This document shows positions 42,360-53,778 of a stretch of DNA of 64,000 nt, one piece after another. Source of the stretch: Rhizopus arrhizus (taxonomy: Eukaryota > Mucoromycota > Mucoromycetes > Mucorales > Rhizopodaceae). Each line of letters begins with the position of its first letter. The first letter of the stretch is position 1. The translations under genes were made by a program, and so were the position numbers. The DNA is taken from NCBI GenBank assembly GCA_024220505.1, contig JAKZZE010000001.1:2542001-2606000 (forward strand), written 5' to 3'. The notes under the pieces are model-generated. The model was not told the DNA's origin. It saw only the letters and a list, made by a program, of their open reading frames with translations, and searched no databases.

Positions 42360-44522
42360 ATGTCTCAAAAAATAGGTAGAGTAATTTGTATTATTAGTAG
42401 ATGAACTGCTTATACTAATATCTATCAGCTATTCTTTCTGTTTATGATAAAACAGGATTGGTTGATTTTGCTAAAGAGCTTCATGCTTTAAACGTTCGTT
42501 TGCTTGGCTCCGGTGGAACTGCTAAACTTGTTCGTGAAGCTGGCTTACCTATTGGGTAAATTAGAATTTAAGTATCATTTCTTTCATTTACACTTATTTT
42601 TTATATTAGAGACGTCTCTGAAATCACTAATGCACCTGAAATGTTGGGCGGACGTGTCAAAACTCTACACCCTGCTGTTCACGGCGGTAAGTTGAAGCAC
42701 TAAAAATAAAAAAGAAAAGAGAAAAAGAGAAAATATGCAATCTTACAACGATAGAAAGGTATTTTGGCTCGTAATATTGAAAGTGATGAGAAAGATCTTG
42801 CCGAACAACACATCGAAAAAATTGATTTTGTTGTTTGCAACCTTTACCCTTTCAAAGAAACTGTCGCTAACCCTGATGTAACCATTCCCCAAGCAGTTGA
42901 AGAGATTGATATTGGTAAAAGAAACATTTGAGGATTCTGTATATTTTATATCTAAATCAAATTCTAGGTGGTGTTACCTTGCTCCGTGCTGCTGCTAAAA
43001 ATCATGCTCGTGTTTCAATTCTTTCTGATCCTAAGGACTACTCAAAGATCATTGAAGAATTAAAGAAAGGAGGAGTTACTCAAGAAACTCGCAACTCTCT
43101 TGCTTTGAAGGTAACAAATGAGTACAAAATCCTGATTCTATGTTTATCTAAATATTCATTTCAAAAGGCATTCCATCACACTGCCGATTATGATGATGCT
43201 ATTTCCAACTACTTCCGTCGTCAATATGCTAAAGATAGCTCGATGATGCCCCTTCGCTATGGTGCTAACCCTCATCAAGCCCCAGCTCAAATTTACGTCA
43301 AGTCTGGTAACTTACCTGTGACCGTTTTGAGTGGTTCACCTGGTTATATTAATTTCTTGGATGCTTTGAACTCTTGGGCTTTAGTCAAGGAACTCAAAGA
43401 AGCCACTGGTATTGCTGCTGCTGCCTCATTCAAGCATGTTTCTCCTGCTGGTGCTGCGATTGGTCTTCCTTTGAATGAAATTGAACAAAAAGTTTATCAA
43501 GTTGACGACTTGAAGGCACCTTTGACTCCTCTTGCTAACGCCTACGCTCGTGCTCGTGGTGCTGATCGTATGTCATCCTTCGGCGATTTCATTGCTTTAT
43601 CTGATAAAGTTGATGTGGTTACTGCTAAGATAATTAACCGTGAAGTATCTGACGGTGTTATTGCTCCTGACTATGAAGAAGCGGCTCTTGAAATTTTAAA
43701 AAATAAGAAAGGTGGAAAGTACTGTGTGCTCAAGATGGACCCAGCCTATGAACCTGAGGAACAAGAGGTCAGACAAGTTTATGGTTTATATTTGGAACAA
43801 AAGAGAAACAACTACAAGATCGATGCTTCTCTTTTTACTAACGTTGTTACCAAAAACAGAAACGTAAGCTTTTTTTCCATACACTAAGTGAGCTTTTACT
43901 AACTCATCTACTTTTTTTTAGCTGACTTCAGAAGCTGTAAATGATTTGATTGTTGCCACTATCGCTCTCAAATACACACAATCAAACTCTGTTTGCTATG
44001 CTAAGAACGGTATGGTCATCGGTCTTGGTGCTGGTCAGCAGTCTCGTATTCACTGTACCCGTCTTGCAGGTGACAAGGCCGACAACTGGTGGTTGCGTCA
44101 CCATCCCAAGGTCTTGGCTTTCGATTTCAAGAAGGGTACTAAACGTGCAGATAAATCCAATGCCATTGATTTATATGTTACAAATCAAACGGGCGAGGTA
44201 AGCTATCTACTTTATGTAAAGAATTGTAAATTAAATTATTTTTCAGGGAATTGAACGTGAAGCTTGGGAAGCCAATTTCAACATAATTCCTGAACCACTT
44301 ACTGCTGAAGAACGAAAAGAATGGATGAGCAAGCTTGAAAACACTGTTGTTTCATCTGATGCCTTCTTCCCTTTCGCAGATAACATTTACCGCGCTTACC
44401 GCTCTGGTGTCAAGTATATCGCTGCTGCTTCTGGCTCTGTGCAAGATGAAGCTGTTATTGCTGCTGCTGATGCCAACGACATGGTTCTTGTTCATACAAA
44501 ATTAAGACTCTTTCATCATTAA
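42360..44522 (+). CDS. ADE17: Bifunctional AICAR transformylase / IMP cyclohydrolase (ATIC)
   Basis: 588 residues in eight exons: 42360-42375, 42429-42555, 42610-42686, 42759-42914, 42968-43110, 43168-43863, 43922-44197 and 44247-44522, all GT-AG and in phase. It catalyses the last two steps of IMP synthesis, formylation of AICAR with 10-formyl-tetrahydrofolate and ring closure, in the cytosol. The N-terminal MGS-like cyclohydrolase domain has [22 protein letters not shown] and [14 protein letters not shown]. The transformylase domain has RYGANPHQ and the KHVSPAGAA motif with its catalytic Lys-His, and it ends [15 protein letters not shown], where related proteins usually read TNLRLFHH. Length and order match the family (about 590). 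The 16-base first exon is supported only by splice logic. The symbol follows yeast ADE16/ADE17 usage. Confidence 0.97.
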
Positions 44523-44631
44523 TTTCTTTTACAGCAACTTTGAAGGACCGTTAATAAATTTCAAACCCACATAATTTTGCCTTATTTTTTTGCACGAACT
44601 TCTTTTTTAAAAAAGAAACTTTTATACAAAA

Positions 44632-45276
44632 ATGGGTCAATCTGGTTCACAACTCGAGGATATGGTTAATTCCTCTAATTGTAAGTGTTTGATAGAAGCA
44701 TGGATATATCACTGCTTTACTTGTGTTAATTTGTTAAACCCTTAGTTTCGGCTGAAGAAATTCAGCGATTGTATAAGCGTTTCATGAAATTGGACAAAGA
44801 CAAATCTGGATCAATCGATAAAGAAGAGTTTTTGTCAATTCCACAGATTGCCAATAATCCCTTGGCATCCCGTATGATTGCCATTTTTGATGAAGATGGA
44901 GGTGGAGATGTAGATTTTGGTGAATTTATTAAAGGTTTAAGTGCTTTCAGTGCTCGTGGAAATAAAAGAGAAAAACTGCAATGTATATAGGTTACATAAC
45001 ACAACAGTGCTTGTTAATAACAAATATTATCACTTTATAGTTGCATTTAAAGTATATGACATGGACAGAGACGGATTCATTTCAAATGGTGAATTGTTCC
45101 TTGTGTTAAAAATGATGGTTGGAAATAACTTGAAAGATAATCAACTTCAACAAATAGTGGACAAAACTATTATGGAAGCAGATAAAGATGGTGATGGAAA
45201 AATTAGCTTTGATGAATTCTTAATTATGGTTGAAAACACAGATGTAGCAAAACAAATGACACTTGAAAGCTTTTAG
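44632..45276 (+). CDS. CNB1: Calcineurin regulatory subunit B
   Basis: 173 residues in three exons: 44632-44680, 44746-44982 and 45041-45276. MGQSGSQ at the N-terminus is a typical myristoylation signal (Gly2). Four EF-hands follow: [39 protein letters not shown] and [13 protein letters not shown], all with acidic residues at positions 1, 3, 5 and 12. It binds the catalytic subunit CnaA to form the Ca2+/calmodulin-dependent phosphatase that controls stress responses and, in Mucorales, yeast-hyphal dimorphism. Length equals the family's usual 170-175. The second intron starts GTATAT, an unusual donor. The gene starts about 110 bases after the ATIC stop, in the same direction. Confidence 0.97.
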
Positions 45277-45998
45277 CTTTCAAGTGTTGTATATGTACGC
45301 TTTTATATAAAACAATTCTTCTCTGTTGTACTTTATCAAGCCCTACAGGTCTTAATATCTTATTTAGGTTCTTTTATTTTTTTTGATAATCCAAAAATTA
45401 AGCGAAAGAACAGTATTTGTATTTTTCAATCCAAAAAGCCATGTGATAAATTGTTTTGTATAACGATTTAATATTTGTTATGTTTCTTGCTCCTTGCTAA
45501 TTGACACTAGAAAGTTTCTTCTTTATTTTTAAGTAGCCATATGCAATAAAACAAAGATTTATTTTCTGTACTGTAAAGGGTGTCACTGTTGAGAACAGCA
45601 AAGAGGGGGGTATCTGATAAATATAAACAAATTATTTTTTGTCTAATTGACATTTGGTACTGTTTAAATAAATTTGCACAGATTCGTTGTATCCAGACCA
45701 CATGTTTGCTATAAGAGCTACCTCATCTGTATTTCTGTTAATAGTCTACAGCTTTATTAGTAAAATGACCTCAAAGAATGAAGGATTATTTACTCCAATC
45801 TTTTTGTTGAGTTGACCAATGTTATGATTCAATTTACTCTTCCAATTTATAATATTAGTCACATAGCTTTATATAATTAAGAGCAATAGATTTCTTACGA
45901 CGTTAGCAATGATCCTGCTTAACAATGCACTCTGTTGTTGATCGTGAGGGCTGTCCATACGACTTGCAAAAAAAAAAAAAAAAAAAAAAAATACATAC
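45277..45998. other. Downstream spacer ending in a poly(A) tract
   Basis: No gene is recognised. The stretch 45968-45990 is about 23 A, followed by ATACATAC. The same A-run plus TACATAC recurs at 46667-46687 and flanks the LINE fragment, so it is read as the target duplication of that insertion. Confidence 0.5.
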
Positions 45999-46666
45999 GA
46001 TTAAGAATAATTTTTATTTGATAATAATTTTTAATGACCGATGAGCACATAGCATTTTCATGCTGTATTGCCCGGGTCAGATCGCAGTGAAAAGGAGTGA
46101 AAAACCCTTTTGGGACTAAAGGGAAAACGTAAAAGTATTATGTATTAGAGATGATAATTAACTATCTGAAAATTTTTGCTGAATGTAACGAAGATGCTTG
46201 ACAAAGGGCTCACCAAGATGGTTGAAGCTTCAGGGAACTGAGAGTGGGCTAAGTAGTCCATTTCGAGTAATATCGCACATATGGAGGGCCAATGAATGAG
46301 CCAGGCATCAATTGATTGTCTCGCTTTCCTGGTGTGGAGTGTTGGTGGTAAGAGGTTCAAAAGGTAGGAAAGCGGATCGTCAATAGATTTGGGCATCTGA
46401 AGGCGGTTGTGCATATCTAGACAAGAAAAACTATGCTGGCGTGTAAAAAGTTCATTTGGATGAAAGGGGCATGCTTGGGGCTTACCAAGAGGTAACCAAC
46501 CAAGTCGCCATCGCACGCAACGAGACCGTTCACTTTTTGTCATTGGTATCCGAAGGATGGGGGTCGACAATTAGATCATTACGGCAGTGGGACAGAAGTT
46601 TAGCATGTTTTTCTTGAAGTTTTGAACGGTGACTGTCAATCAGGAATTGTCTTCGTTTTCTAATTT
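45999..46666 (-). mobile_element. 5'-truncated LINE fragment (C-terminal ORF2 region)
   Basis: On the minus strand 46570-46145 encodes a 141-residue end with the spaced Cys/His pattern of LINE-type C-termini (RCVRWRLGWLPLGKPQACPFHPNE...TRQHSFSCLDMH...DPLSYLLNLLP). The insert of about 668 bp is flanked by an A-run plus TACATAC on both sides (about 45977-45998 and 46667-46687), which fits target-primed insertion of a 5'-truncated copy in minus orientation. RT and endonuclease domains are not present. Confidence 0.7.
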
Positions 46667-46686
46667 AAAAAAAAAAAAAATACATA

Positions 46687-48202
46687 CAGTGCTCACGATA
46701 CCAATTTGCGGGCTTTTCATTGGTCAATTCGCGTCTTTCATTTTCTCAAATTGCGGGTTTGCGATGCCCTAATTCGCGTTTTCTTTTTTTTTCAATTTAC
46801 GTTTTTATTAAAGCATGAACAATGATTATTTAAATTCGTTTCTCGTTTAAGTAGCTTTCAAATGTATCAAAGGAATGTCTAATAAAGCCTTGGGGGGGCT
46901 TAAAATGAATTGCATTACATGCTTCACTAATGCTGGCCTTTAAATCCTCAACATTTCCGAACTGACTTCTTCTAACTTACTCTTAACTACTGCTCAGAAC
47001 TGCTCAATGGGATTAAGTTCTGAAAAATAAGGAGGAATATAGACGCATTGATAATCTCTGGACCCAGTTATTTTTTCGATTTCACTGTCTTTTTTTTTAT
47101 CATGAATAGGGGAATTATCCATAATAAGATAAAACTCTTTCATTTCAGGATACCTATACATTCGATCCAACATCTTCTTAATAAAACTAAGATAATGACC
47201 TGAATTAGTTCCAGCAAAAGAAGACTTATTTGAAGCAGTTAATTTCCTCTTAAGGTTTCCTACGACTTTTACTTTCTTGGGAGGCTGCGGGGCTCGTATT
47301 TCGATATTAACTACTCCCATTGCAGAAATAGTTCCAAGGATATTATGACTTGTAGCCTTCGACGAAGGTGTGGTAAAACTACATATTTTCCTCAAGCTTG
47401 TCTAGCAGTAGAGCATTTCATATTTATTTCAAAAGCACTTTCATCGATGAAAATGCAACTCGTATAGTAGTCCATTGAGGTCTTTGAACACATTTCAACC
47501 CACTCGCGCCGCAATCGAAGATTTTCAGGGGTGTTTCGTGCTACCGAGTGATGAGTTACTTTTTGATTGATAGTTTACACTCCTTTGAAATGAACCCCCC
47601 AACAACTGTTTCTTTTATACCGAAGCTTTCGAAATTTTCCGTCAAGCTATCCACTTGCCTTTTGTGTGTGCCTGAGGAAACCCATCAAAGTAGCTCATCA
47701 AATACTATTTATGTCCCTCTTGAAACTGATTCTGTTTTCTAGTGGTTTTGTTCGTGTTTTTTTCGTATATGTTTCATTCAAGATCTTTAAGCCTTTTGGA
47801 CCATTGCTGTTCCGTATGTTCGTTCATTCCAGCCATCTTTGCTGTTTTGCAGCCTTAAAAAGCTTGACCTTGGAAGATAATAAATGAACATCGTTCTCTG
47901 GTCAACTGAATTTGTTTTATATTTATGTACAGCTTTTTCACTCTCCAGCTTTTGTCTGTATTTCTTCCATTTGACTGTCAGCCCTGGATCATCTTAGTCT
48001 AGTTCAAGTTGTTGATGGTCCTTACATTGAGTAAAGTTTGTCAGGTTTTTCACATTATAAGGATCTACACCCTTTGCCTCTTTTCCTTCCTCGTCGTAGA
48101 GATTTCCTTAGCTATCTTCAAAGATGATCTTGCCTAAAATTGAAAAAAAAAGGATGCGAATTGACTAATGAAAAAATACACAAATTGGTACCTTGAATAC
48201 CG
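46687..48202 (-). mobile_element. IS630-like element E with decayed ends
   Basis: The left end CAGTGCTCACGATACCAA lies next to TA (46685-46686). About 50 bp of it (through CATTGGTCAATTCGCG) recur in inverted, mutated form at about 48153-48202 (GCGAATTGACTAATG...CAAATTGGTACC). Its transposase lies between them on the minus strand. The right end is only approximate. Confidence 0.72.
46880..47880 (-). pseudogene. IS630-like transposase pseudogene (element E)
   Basis: Read from about 47880 down, with frame changes. A segment with FGIKETVVGGFISKECKLSIKK and ARNTPENLRLRREWVEM precedes CIFIDESAFEINM (first Asp, about 47445). Then comes one long open piece (47395-46994) with FYLIMDNSPIHDKK (second Asp) and PPYFSELNPIEQF (Glu). 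All three catalytic residues survive, but stops and frameshifts separate them. It is related to, but distinct from, the relic at 40681. Confidence 0.82.
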
Positions 48203-48334
48203 AAAAGCTGTCCTTTGACAAAATAAGCTGCCAATTAAGATACAGTTGGCACGGTTGAGTGTGTCGACGCTTAACAAAATAATTGTTGCAAAATGAATCC
48301 ATTTATCGGTTAGAGTTCAACTAATTGTCAATTT

Positions 48335-49015
48335 TTATATGTTTGATTTGTATTTATTTTTTAGGTATTCAGTAGCTACAAAAAGATCACACTGTGATTT
48401 AGAAAGCATTGTTACATAAGTAATTTTATTATAACAGTTAATGACTTGACATTTAGAGTGACTAGAGAAGCTATAAAGACCACTAATGAGAACTTGGTTG
48501 CAAGCTTCAGCAATTCTACTCGATAAGGTTTCTTCTGTCATCACTCGATGGAGCCTGAGCTTCCCTTTAATCATTGCCCAAAGCTACTCAATAGGATTTA
48601 TCTCAGGAGAATAAGGCGGCAATAATATCAATCTATAACCTCTGCTTTCTATTTTTCGTCTCAAAGGTTGCGATTTGCGAATCTGTATTCATGACGTCAA
48701 AAAACTCGTTCATGAACTTGAGAAAATATTTAGTAGCGGCACCTTCAGAAGATTTACCGTCGTCACTAGCTTCTCCGGATGCTATTTCGTCTTTTTAACT
48801 ACCTCATCATCGCTGTTGCCGGATGGTGCATTTCTTTTTCTCCACTATTGGCTAAACTAGTCTTTTTGAATTTAGAAGCTGGTTTAGGTTTATTCGGTCG
48901 CGGTTTCTTCAATGCAATAAGAACACTGGACGTGTGTATAGTTCCGATACCTGTGTGTGGTACTGATTTAGATTTTGATGTTTTACTAATAGCACGAGTT
49001 TCACTAATGATATAG
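48335..49015 (-). pseudogene. IS630-like transposase relic, C-terminal part
   Basis: The minus strand from about 48650 to 48335 reads RGYRLILLPPYSPEINPIE, a stop, then LWAMIKGKLRLHRVMTEETLSSRIAEACNQV, the usual C-terminal half of this transposase type. The Glu of NPIE is kept but a TAG follows it. Upstream (48700-49015) a low-complexity piece with Lys/Ser/Pro replaces the region where the second Asp should be. Dead. Confidence 0.75.
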
Positions 49016-49213
49016 TCTCAACTATAAAATACCCATTTTTTTGTATGATCAAGATTGAAATTCTTCTATTTCATAAATCAATCATATCTTTCCTATAAGT
49101 TTTCCATAGAATTTTTTTGCTTCAGCTTCAAACGCATGCTTCTTTACTATCATGTGCAGATCGCTTTTTATGTGGTGGAGATCTTAAATTCCTCAAACTA
49201 AGAAGTTAGTTTT

Positions 49214-49980
49214 TTGATTATATATCATCATCTATCAATTGTTTTAAAGCTGTCGTGCTCACTGGTAAAGCACTCTTACAATCAAGCAACTGACCAACAT
49301 AATCACCCCCAACACTACTCAAGTTTGACGGCTAGCTTTAGCTCACTCCACAACACCAACAAACGGTCGCATTCTAATCGACTTCACTCCACTGTTCTTT
49401 TCGATTTTCATCACAGACTCAGCTTTAAGATCCCTACTCTCCTAATTTCAAAACCGCCAAAGCTATTCAAGCGGTTCCTACTAACTAAACAACACTCATG
49501 ACAAACTTGCCTCTGCCCTTTGATAAAATCAACGTTATCTTCCATCACCTCACCCATCCTATCAATGCATCACAGTAGTTGTCCTTCTGGCGGCTTTCCA
49601 TCGCGCTACAAGCCCGTACCGTGTGGTTCAAAGTCATTCACCGATCAATATTGCATACAATTCTTAAATCGGCTTAATCTACAAAAGCTTCCTCTGGCTC
49701 TTTACCCTCTGTGTTTAACTAAATTGGACTCACACATCTACTTTGTTTGCAATTGTACAAAAGCACAGCCTATTTGGATTCAAATATCAATTTTCTTTAT
49801 CAACTAGACGTAGCAAAGCATAATGCACTGTTTATAATTCGATATTTTCTTTGTCATATCTCACTTATCCATTTTTGCTTCTAGTGATCCGTCCATTCTC
49901 TTGGACTCAATACTATCCACCAGTCAAATCGTGACATGTGTTTTGCAAGCTATCAAGCCTTTACTTTGGTAATTCATTTT
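49214..49980 (+). pseudogene. Possible LINE C-terminal relic
   Basis: 49520-49807 reads LPLALYPLCLTKLDSHIYFVCNCTKAQPIWIQI, which resembles the Cys/His zinc-knuckle end of non-LTR retrotransposon ORF2 (C-x-C ... H ... C ... W). The upstream frame 49214-49501 has no clear motif. It is low-complexity and frame-broken, so the call is tentative. Confidence 0.35.
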
Positions 49981-50841
49981 CCACAACACACTTTTTCACA
50001 GTGACGTTATCACATTGCTGGCTCAAAGATATATTCATAAACTAGCCGCAAAGATCAACTTGTATAAAGATATTTTCTAAACTATTTGGGAAAAAAAAAT
50101 CTTTATTTGTTGTCGTATTTACTTTAATTATAGAAACATTGACTTTAAACTAGAACTCTTCTTCAAGATGTATCCCCTATAAACAAAATTTTATTTTCTA
50201 TTAAGGACACAAAGACAACCAACTAAAAATAAATAAAACGTATTTTTGTCATCCTTTCCTATTTAGTACTTAGTAGTAGGTATGGGTACAGAGACATTTA
50301 TAAAGTAAACATACAATCAATAGTCTTTAATTCTATATTGTTATTCTCATAGCAGCTTGATTTAGATAAGGGTCTTCCGTTTTTAGCCTCTTGTGTATTT
50401 AATTCATTTGAAGTTCAGGAACTAGACAGCGAAATTCGTACTTGGGAGGTTTAAGCCAATGACTTTGTTGAACTGTACTCTTATCTACATAAAGCACTCC
50501 AGTAGCCAGAAACTGTATGAAAACTGCAACTTTGTCTGCCTTTGTTTATCCCCCCCCATTTTTTTTGCTTGAGTGCAGTGAATTTTGTTGAACGATAACA
50601 TTCGATAAGAAGATTTAATGTTTTAACAGTTTAGTTATAAAGCTATATAATCATAAAAGAAAATGATTTAACAATCATCGACTTTAGTTAAGATTTACTT
50701 TTCTTTTGTCTAAAAATTGGCAATTCTTTAATGATTCTTGCATTTGAAAATATTATTCAGTTTTATTAATAAATGATACGATAATAACATATGTTAGAAC
50801 ATCCTGAATGTGCTTTGGTAAAAGCTTGAACATGACATGTT
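49981..50841. other. Spacer without a recognised feature
   Basis: AT-rich, no domain-bearing frame and no repeat shared with the rest of the window. It contains the 3' flank of the minus-strand DUF1775 gene. Confidence 0.5.
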
Positions 50842-51662
50842 CTAAATAACTAAGGCAAGGACACCAAATGCAGCCATTGCAGGAACAAGATCAAGTAGGG
50901 CAATGCTAGCATCACTAGAGTGAGCATCGCCAGAGTGAGCAGTGTTAGAACTATTACCACTCGAATGGCCGATGTTTGTAGAGCTGGCAGCTGCTTGAGT
51001 AGCGTTACTTACAATAACTAATGCGGGAGCAGGATGGTTTATACTTTCAGAATTGGCGCTAGAATCTGGAATAGTCGTCCAGTTTGTGGCACCAAGTTCA
51101 CTATAATTCATTGAATCAGCAAAAAAAAAAAGAAGAAAAAAAAATTATGCTTACCAAACTTGAATAACTGGGAAGTACACGGTCTCGTTTTGTTTATTGC
51201 TGAGGCTCACATTAGGCACGGATAATATAACAGGAAAACTAAGCGCGTCAGTCGACTTAAGGTATCCACCGGACCATGTGAAGTTACTAACAGAGGAATT
51301 GGTAGAGTCTTTGTAGTTTGTAGAAATAGTCTAAGTAAAGACTATTAGTACATGAAAGTAAATCATACTTTTTTTTTTTCTTTTACCCAATTCGTTATAG
51401 CTTGAGGAGATATGACTGTAATGCTTTCAGGAACAATAGCAGTTAAAGCAATAGTAGCAGATCCGTTACATCCATGAGGAACATAAAAAGCAGTACTTAA
51501 GTTTTGACCAGGCTAAGTCGATTACAATCAGCTTCGCGTTATTGTATCCTTTGATTTAATGCTTACCTCGGCAAATTTAGGTGATAATGATACATGAGCA
51601 TCAGCCAATTGGGAGACAAGGACAAGGAAGGAAGCAATCAATTTACAGCTAGAAGGTTTCAT
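50842..51662 (-). CDS. Secreted DUF1775 (YcnI-like) protein, probably GPI-anchored
   Basis: 218 residues in four exons (minus): 51662-51567, 51512-51387, 51330-51155 and 51100-50842, GT-AG and in phase. The first 22 residues are a signal peptide (LIASFLVLVSQLADA). The mature protein would start HVSLSPKFAEPGQNLSTAFYVPHGC. In bacterial YcnI (DUF1775) the His exposed by signal cleavage binds copper, and the VPHGC, VPES and P..ITNW positions match that domain. A conserved Cys (CELGATNW) is created at the last splice junction. The C-terminus is a Ser/His/Asn-rich stalk ending in the hydrophobic tail LLDLVPAMAAFGVLALVI, typical of GPI attachment. Copper binding is inference from the family. Confidence 0.88.
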
Positions 51663-53007
51663 GATCAAATAATATAATTTTTAGTCAACTAAAGGTAAAG
51701 AGAGAAGATCAATGGATAAGAAAAAAAACCTCATCTTTTATAAGCAAATGCTGATCTTACAGCGAAATGCTCTCACTTCGTCCAATGATTTTGATTTAAC
51801 CTTATTTTTGTTGTACAAAAAGTAACAAAAAAAAAAAAGAGAATTCAAAGAAGCTTTCATAATTCAAAGTTTTGTGATTTTATTTTTTTCTTGAAAAGAT
51901 TTACATGATTGAAATAATACAAATGAAGCCAATTTTAATGAAAGACATCATTTATGAATTTCAATATATTCATTAACACGTAAAATAAAAAAGAGAACTT
52001 TTGCTACATTCTAAACTATAATAAACGCACTTTCGCTTCAAACTGGTAAATGTTAAACCCAAGCACCGCTGCTTGTATCACTGTTTCACTATGAAATTTT
52101 CGATTTTGGTTGGTCAAAGTATTCTGGGTTATTTTGATTAAGAGTCGTCTTCTCTTTGAATAGCATCTATCCTTGTAAAAAAAAAAATGTTTGTCTGTTA
52201 CGATGCAAATATGAACATTTTCTTTTTCACACTCATCTGTGCTTTATAATTCAAAGATTGAAAAAAAAAAAAAATACATAATCTATTGCCTACATAAGAC
52301 TGCCGATCTTATTATATTTACGATCATTAGGGCAAAAATATCGCATGACAATCATAGCCTAATAAAGTCCATTCAGTACAGCGAAAATAACTCTTTTTTT
52401 ATTTATTTTTTTTTTTTTTTTTTTTTTTTGCAGGACAGACATGAGTGTAAAGTATTTAAATAATAAACATATTGCTTTTTACTGCAAAAAAAAAAAAAAT
52501 TCAAGTCATTGAAAGATTGTTTATGTTTAATAAATGTATAAATAATCCTTCAAATATTAAAATTAAAGAAATAATAGCAAAAGGCAATTGAATACTGTTT
52601 CTATTATTTTTTACAACATAAAAGTATCAAATACAATAAAAAAAACAAGACAATAAAATGTGTGTAAATATCAATTACTAAATAAGGTTCAACATCTTAT
52701 CAGTTATCGGACACTTAATAATTAACCAATTATAAAACAAGATCAATTTGATTTGCTGTGCTTGGTCCATCAATAGATTACGACCAACTAAAAGATGAAA
52801 AGGGGAAGGGAGAGAGAAAAAAAGGATAAGTTTAGAGCTTGATGATAAGATAAAGAACAATAAAAGTATTATATTATAAAAATAGGGTAAATAAGATTAA
52901 GAATGGATCTAATCAAACATAAATAAAATCAATGACGCAATTCTTTTATAAATTGACACAATTTAGTAACAGTGGGATCATTTTATTAAGATCTCTCTGT
53001 ATTTGAC
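51663..53007. other. Spacer with long A and T runs
   Basis: Between the divergently oriented start of the DUF1775 gene and the 3' end of the bZIP gene. It holds homopolymers (A14 at 52260, T21 at about 52409-52429, A13 at 52485) but no frame with a recognisable domain. Confidence 0.5.
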
Positions 53008-53671
53008 CTATTGATCTTTTGAAGGTAAAAGCTTGGGATCCTTTTCGATGACCAAAGCACGTAACCATTTAGCTTCCTTTTCAAGATCATTTACTTTACT
53101 TTCTAATTTTTCAACATAATCTGCTAATTCTTTAGCTTTCTTTTCAAGTTCTTGTTCTCTCTGTTTCTTTTTCATACGAAAACGAGCGGATGCAGCCGTA
53201 TTTCTACGTCTTTTGTCTTCTTCAGCACTAATAGGTTCATTTCCATCTTTTGATTCACTTTTCTTTTTATGACTAAAAGGACTGATAGAGTTTTCCATCG
53301 GTTTGACACCCACAGTCAGTGAGGGTGCAAGACGGGGAAGAATGGGTGGCATACCGGGAGTTGAAGGTGCAGGTGCAATATTATAATAATTTAGGTTGTT
53401 ATTATTGTTACTATTGTCATGTTGAACTATTTATTATTAGTATTGTCTATCAACTCTCTTTTTATTATTATTTACCAAGTTGTGCAATTTCCTTAAAGGT
53501 TTCCAAAAGGTTTGAATTTTCTTTTTTATCTTCAACAATTGCTGAGCCTGGAGTTGTATCAAAACTGAATTGAGCGTTAGCCCAGAGAGCTAACTCTTCT
53601 TGAAAAGCTTCTTCATTCATTTGAGTAGGTGAATCTGCATTGAGCAGATTAAGGGTCGAAATGTAAGACAT
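53008..53671 (-). CDS. bZIP transcription factor, CYS3/MetR type
   Basis: 204 residues in two exons (53671-53476 and 53426-53008, minus). The C-terminal half is a bZIP: basic region RRRNTAASARFRMKKKQREQ with the N-x-x-A-A-x-x-x-R signature, then a leucine zipper (LEKKAKELADYVEKLESKVNDLEKEAKWLRALV). The basic region closely resembles Neurospora CYS3 and Aspergillus MetR, which activate sulfur assimilation genes. The N-terminal part is acidic with LLNADSPTQM and an Asn-rich linker (VQHDNSNNNNN) made across the splice. It acts as a nuclear dimer. The Fanzor element begins 120 bp upstream of its ATG, which places that element in its promoter. The start at 53671 is the first ATG after a stop. Confidence 0.92.
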
Positions 53672-53778
53672 TCTGAAGGAAAAAGTTTCAAAACATTGAA
53701 TAAACAAAAAAAAATCCAAAAAAAAAAAATCATTTTGCTTTTTTGTTATCAGTAATTTAAACTCAGACACACATCAAT

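Noticed and set aside
52239..52500. Homopolymer-rich segment as a LINE or SINE tail
   Set aside because: A and T runs occur throughout the host intergenic DNA here. No element body or target duplication is attached.
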